A stretch of 16,771 nucleotides of DNA from DATJBC01 sp035515515. GTDB taxonomy: Bacteria; Actinomycetota; Acidimicrobiia; Acidimicrobiales; UBA8190. The notes beneath the pieces are model-generated. The model saw only the letters and a list, made by a program, of their open reading frames with translations. It was not told the origin of the DNA and searched no databases. Shown here piece by piece: positions 14,295 to 16,771 of this stretch. Every line of letters starts with the position of its first letter. Position 1 is the first letter of the stretch. A program made the translations under genes and the position numbers. Location of the stretch: the NCBI GenBank assembly GCA_035515515.1, contig DATJBC010000165.1:1-16771 (forward strand), in the 5' to 3' direction.

Positions 14295-15659
14295 CTATCC
14301 CGGGGATTGTCCCGCCAGCAGGTACCCCAGCCCCTCCAACCACGCGGAGATCGACACGAACCGCTCTGCACCGCCTCCGCCGCGCGAGCCCAGGAAGGGG
14401 CTGTGAAAGGCGAAGACACCGCCGTCTGCCGCCGCCAGCCAGTACCCGCCGGTCAGCGCGTCCGAGGTCATGGCGATAACGGGTGCCGCCAGGCGCGTGC
14501 CACCCATCGACCCGTAGAAGCGGGCGTCGCCGAAGGCGAAGACGCCGCCGTCGGCGGCCGCCAACCAGTAGCCCCGGCCGTCGGGTGCCGGTGCCATCGC
14601 CACGATGGGCCGGTCCAGGCGGCTGCCGCCCATCGAGCCGTAGAAGCCGGCGTCGCCGAAGGCGAAGACGCCGCCGTCCGCGGCCGCCAGCCAGTAGCCC
14701 CTGCCGTCGGGTGCCGGTGCCATGCCGACCACCGGGCTGGCCGGGGTGATGCCCCGTTCGGGGAGCGAGCCGTAGGACTGGGCGGCACCGGCGTCGAAGA
14801 CGCTGCCGTCGGCGGCCGCCAGCCAGTACCCGGCGCTGGCGGGGGAGGCCGCGATGGCGACGAACGGCGCGCTCCACGTGACCTGTGGGCCAGGGGCGGG
14901 CGCGATCCCGAAGCCGTACACGGCGCTGGTGTTGGTCGCCGCGCCGCAGATCGATACGAAGCTGTATCCACGACCTTGGAGCGCACCGATGATCCCGGGG
15001 AGCGCGGCCACGGTCTCCGAGCGGTCCCCTCCGGCGTCGTGCATGTCGACGACCGCCCCCGGGAAGGCAGCTCCCACGACCCGGTTGACGATGGTCTGGA
15101 CGCCGGGGACGGTCCAATCCTCCGGGTCGATCGAGTAGCTCATCATCGTCAGGCCGCGCTCGGACAGCTGATCGATGGCAGTGGCGTCCCATGCGTCGTA
15201 CGGGGGCCGGACGCACGCCGGGGTCGCGCCCGTGAGCGACCGGATCTCGTTCTGGGTCTGGTCGATCTCGTAGGGATACTGCGACACCGGGAGCGTGGCC
15301 AGGCTGGAATGGGTCCACGTGTGGTCCTCGACGGGATACCCGGCCTGGGCCAGCATGGTGGTGACCTGCGGGTAGGCGGCGATGTTCTCACCCACCTCGA
15401 AGAACGTCGCCGGCACGTGGTAGCGCTCGAGCACCGACAAGACGAGCGGCGTGTAGGGACCGGGGCCGTCGTCGAAGGTCAGGGCGATGACCTTCTTGCC
15501 GGCGGTCGCGGCGCCACCGGGGCTCTGGTAGGTGTAGAAGGCCGGTTGGGAGGTGGCGGCTGCTGCAGTGGATCCCTGCAGGCTCGGGACGGCCGTGACG
15601 ACGGCCACCGCCAGGGCCGCGACGGCCCACACCCCCGTCCGGGATCGACTCGTGGCCAC
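14295..15659 (-). CDS. Secreted polysaccharide deacetylase (NodB/CE4) with C-terminal 42-residue repeat domain
   Basis: The 454-residue protein has a Sec signal peptide (1 to about 35, cleaved near TAAAATS), a NodB catalytic domain (57-237) and a repeat domain (about 266-449). CE4 enzymes remove N-acetyl or O-acetyl groups from chitin, peptidoglycan or related glycans with a metal ion. All five motifs are present: TFDDGP (D63 base, D64 metal), HTWTH (H113, H117 metal), RPPYDAWD (151-158), DPEDW (178-182) and DMHDAGGD (H207). The repeats carry GYWLAAADGGVFAFGDA and two are almost identical (312-353, 354-395), with more diverged copies on both sides; together they may fold as a beta-propeller-like binding module. 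GTG 15659 is the earliest possible start because TGA is in frame just upstream. An inverted repeat abuts the start. Confidence 0.93.
   Translation of the reverse strand: MATSRSRTGVWAVAALAVAVVTAVPSLQGSTAAAATSQPAFYTYQSPGGAATAGKKVIALTFDDGPGPYTPLVLSVLERYHVPATFFEVGENIAAYPQVTTMLAQAGYPVEDHTWTHSSLATLPVSQYPYEIDQTQNEIRSLTGATPACVRPPYDAWDATAIDQLSERGLTMMSYSIDPEDWTVPGVQTIVNRVVGAAFPGAVVDMHDAGGDRSETVAALPGIIGALQGRGYSFVSICGAATNTSAVYGFGIAPAPGPQVTWSAPFVAIAASPASAGYWLAAADGSVFDAGAAQSYGSLPERGITPASPVVGMAPAPDGRGYWLAAADGGVFAFGDAGFYGSMGGSRLDRPIVAMAPAPDGRGYWLAAADGGVFAFGDARFYGSMGGTRLAAPVIAMTSDALTGGYWLAAADGGVFAFHSPFLGSRGGGGAERFVSISAWLEGLGYLLAGQSPG
14505..14756 (-). repeat. Tandem 126-bp coding repeat within the deacetylase gene
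   Basis: Two units (14505-14630 and 14631-14756) share long near-identical blocks, for example GGCGTCGCCGAAGGCGAAGA in both, at an exact 126-bp offset (42 codons). Diverged copies continue on either side. The high DNA identity suggests recent duplication or gene conversion. Confidence 0.85.
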
Positions 15660-15660
15660 A

Positions 15661-15692
15661 CTGCCATGTCACACATCCGAGCGACATGGCAG
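15661..15692 (-). promoter_or_regulatory. Perfect 10-bp inverted repeat abutting the deacetylase start
   Basis: CTGCCATGTC (15661-15670) and GACATGGCAG (15683-15692) are exact reverse complements separated by 12 bp. The inner edge is one base from GTG 15659. It could be an operator for a dimeric repressor, or, if transcribed, a hairpin that hides the translation start. Confidence 0.55.
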
Positions 15693-15839
15693 ATAGGGCT
15701 GAAGGTCACAATGTCGGGGGGAGGCTCCTGCGTGGTCCCCGCGCCGTGGGCGACCCATGGCAGGCCCGACTACCCCCTTGCGGTTTCCAGCGGCGGGGCC
15801 GCGTCCCCCGGTGTGCCGCCCGTCGCCGCCGGCCCCGAG

Positions 15840-15912
15840 CGCCCCCGGGAGGATTCGAACCTCCGACGCACGGTTTAGGAAACCGACGCTCTATCCTCTG
15901 AGCTACGGGGGC
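15840..15912 (-). tRNA. tRNA-Arg (anticodon CCT)
   Basis: On the minus strand the 73-nt cloverleaf has the 7-bp acceptor stem GCCCCCG/CGGGGGC, D-arm GCTC/GAGC, anticodon loop TTCCTAA with anticodon CCT, and T-arm GGAGG TTCGAAT CCTCC. The top pair of the anticodon stem is U-U; the other four pairs are standard. The discriminator is G at 15840 and no CCA is encoded. It reads AGG codons. Confidence 0.96.
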
Positions 15913-15933
15913 GTGACATGGTGCGCGGACGTC

Positions 15934-15961
15934 ATCGTACGGCACGCGCCGCGCATCTCGA
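15934..15961 (-). promoter_or_regulatory. Promoter of the tRNA-Arg gene
   Basis: On the minus strand TCGAGA (15961-15956, four of six matches to TTGACA) and TACGAT (15939-15934) are 16 bp apart. Transcription would begin about 15 nt before the tRNA. The -35 lies 3 bp past the end of the neighbouring gene. Confidence 0.5.
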
Positions 15962-15964
15962 CGA

Positions 15965-16522
15965 TCAGCGCAAACTCCGCAGATCCGCATTCACGGTCAC
16001 TATGTCGAATGCACTGGGGTCGAAGGAACCACCCACCCAGCCAAGGAACTCCTCGTGCTCGTCGTGAGAGGGGTCGGCGAGCGCCTCACGCAGGTCCTCG
16101 TAACCGGGTGGCCCCCCACAGTCCTCGGGCGGGCAGGCGTTCTCGCCGTCGACGCACACGGCGAACGTGAGGCCGTCGCGGATCGGGCCCTCCTCCTCGA
16201 TGAGGATCTCATGGCGCCAGTCGTCGCCGAAGTCGTAGATGTACTGAACGCGCCCCTGCCCTCCGAGAGCCTCGAGAACCGTCACACTGGCCTCGTCGAC
16301 TTCGTCCTCCGAAGAGTCTTCGTCCGGCGTTCCGTAGTCGATGTCGCCGACCGTGAAGCTGTGGAGATGTGCATTCGTCCAGCCCATCGCTGTTTGGAGA
16401 ATGTCGTGCAGCGTCGAGAGCCGGACACCTCCCGGAACGAGGAGCCGGCGCCAGACAGCCGGCTCGACGTCCTCGAGCTGGACTAGGAGTTGAAACGTGA
16501 CCTCACCCGAGCGCTGGGGCAC
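15965..16522 (-). CDS. Plasmid pRiA4b ORF-3 family protein (PF07929)
   Basis: The 185-residue protein matches the family along its full length: FQLLVQLEDVEPAVWRRLLV (10-29), LHDILQTAMGWTNAHLHSF (38-56), DYGTPD (62-67), VQYIYDFGDDWRHEILIE (92-109) and the Cys-containing ACPPEDCGGPPGY (129-141). The function of the family is unknown; it is named from an Agrobacterium plasmid and often occurs on mobile or accessory DNA. An acidic insert (DEDSSEDEVDE) lies at 68-77. GTG 16522 is the earliest possible start because TAG is in frame 12 nt upstream; TAGTGT there, 6 nt before the GTG, doubles as a -10-like element. GC content is clearly lower than in the other genes (34 of 60 bases in 15961-16020), suggesting later acquisition. 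Confidence 0.92.
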   Translation of the reverse strand: MPQRSGEVTFQLLVQLEDVEPAVWRRLLVPGGVRLSTLHDILQTAMGWTNAHLHSFTVGDIDYGTPDEDSSEDEVDEASVTVLEALGGQGRVQYIYDFGDDWRHEILIEEEGPIRDGLTFAVCVDGENACPPEDCGGPPGYEDLREALADPSHDEHEEFLGWVGGSFDPSAFDIVTVNADLRSLR

Positions 16523-16631
16523 ACCCGTACACTACGAGCACGAGCGAGGCCCGGAATGGTGGGACCACCTGTCCGAGGTCGTCCCGCTCTCCCTCGTCGG
16601 TCCGTGCTGCGTCAGTGACGCTTTGTGGTGA
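16497..16631 (+). CDS. Possible 44-codon small ORF overlapping the pRiA4b-family gene 5' end
   Basis: GTG 16497 has AGGAG at 16485-16489, 7 nt upstream, and opens a 44-residue frame ending TGA 16629-16631. The product starts MTSPERWGTPVHYEHERGPE, is Trp- and His-rich (WWDHLSEVV) and ends SDALW. Third positions are mostly G or C. It overlaps the first 26 bp of the minus-strand gene head-to-head, and both lie in lower-GC DNA. No family is recognised. It may be a gene remnant or chance; the ribosome binding site is the main support. Confidence 0.25.
   Translation: MTSPERWGTPVHYEHERGPEWWDHLSEVVPLSLVGPCCVSDALW
16529..16534 (-). promoter_or_regulatory. -10-like TAGTGT, leaderless spacing
   Basis: On the minus strand TAGTGT (16534-16529) is followed by ACGGGT and GTG 16522, a 6-nt gap that places +1 at the start codon. 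No ribosome binding site is present. Confidence 0.45.
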
Positions 16632-16707
16632 TGCCGACCTTGTCACGTCAATCGGTCAGACCGCGCCTCGGGCGGATCGGGTCTTGGTCTTGCGAAGGAT
16701 TCACCCG

Positions 16708-16735
16708 TTGACATACGCCCTCCAACTTGTAAGAG
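16708..16735 (+). promoter_or_regulatory. Sigma-70-type promoter reading out of the window
   Basis: A perfect TTGACA (16708-16713) is followed after 16 bp by TAAGAG (16730-16735). Transcription would start near 16742 and drive a gene beyond the right edge. GGGAG in 16752-16756 may be its ribosome binding site. It is the only perfect -35 I found. Confidence 0.6.
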
Positions 16736-16771
16736 TCGCAGCGTCGCTCACTCGGGAGCAAGGGGGCCGAA

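Noticed and set aside
14505..14756. Regular repeats considered as a CRISPR array
   Set aside because: The period is 126 bp, the repeats are in frame with the deacetylase, and there are no short repeats separated by unique spacers.
14307..15878. 523-codon plus-strand frame across the deacetylase and into the tRNA
   Set aside because: It is antisense to a complete CE4 enzyme and runs through a tRNA gene.
15840..15878. tRNA-Arg 3' end as an attachment site of an integrated element
   Set aside because: I found no second copy of the tRNA end and no integrase in the window, and the low-GC DNA lies on the tRNA's 5' side.
15706..15990. Frames translating the tRNA-Arg gene on both strands (also 15757-16170)
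   Set aside because: They contain the well-known spurious peptides that arise from translating a tRNA (APVAQRIERRF on minus and PGRIRTSDARFRKP on plus).

Overview
The window is about 16.8 kb of very GC-rich chromosomal DNA (for example 50 of 60 bases are G or C in 121-180) from an actinobacterium, most likely a member of the Acidimicrobiia. This placement rests on family content, not on a marker gene: a mycothiol-type maleylpyruvate isomerase relative, an F420-type (DUF385) oxidoreductase, a proline-rich RDD protein with the GKWYPPE signature, and a 42-residue GYWLAAADGGVFAFGDA repeat that I associate with secreted proteins of that class.

Layout. 1-2127: membrane-anchored glycoside hydrolase family 18 protein, open at the left edge. 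2134-3729 (minus) and 3759-4433 (plus): an acyl-CoA ligase and a short crotonase, divergent with only 29 bp between their start codons. 4434-5678: two non-coding stretches flanking a small hypothetical gene, with several strong stem-loops. 5679-7283: Tat-exported phosphoesterase of the phospholipase C/acid phosphatase family. 7485-9125: gamma-glutamyltransferase-family enzyme. 9286-10371: membrane acyltransferase 3. 10489-11124: maleylpyruvate isomerase/DinB-like enzyme. 11125-11470: a long bidirectional terminator-like hairpin and a 28-codon minus-strand gene with an excellent ribosome binding site. 11471-12422 (minus): SRPBCC and SnoaL-like proteins. 12551-12994: DUF385 oxidoreductase. 13124-13726: RDD membrane protein. 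13740-14198 (minus): stand-alone response regulator receiver. 14295-15659 (minus): secreted polysaccharide deacetylase with a C-terminal repeat domain. 15840-15912 (minus): tRNA-Arg(CCT). 15965-16522 (minus): pRiA4b ORF-3 family protein in a clearly lower-GC segment. The right edge holds a TTGACA-type promoter reading out of the window.

Most genes are single-gene units with their own promoters rather than an operon. The clearest functional link is the ligase/crotonase pair (acyl-CoA metabolism). GH18, deacetylase, phosphoesterase and acyltransferase 3 all act on the envelope or outside the cell, but nothing shows that they are co-regulated. A recurrent signal is a -10-like hexamer (nAnnnT) 5-9 nt before the start codon of many genes, which indicates widespread leaderless transcripts. 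I see no convincing novel defence, CRISPR or mobile system. The most novel-looking items are the 28-codon gene, the structured leader before the phosphoesterase, the inverted repeat abutting the deacetylase start, and the low-GC segment beside the tRNA.
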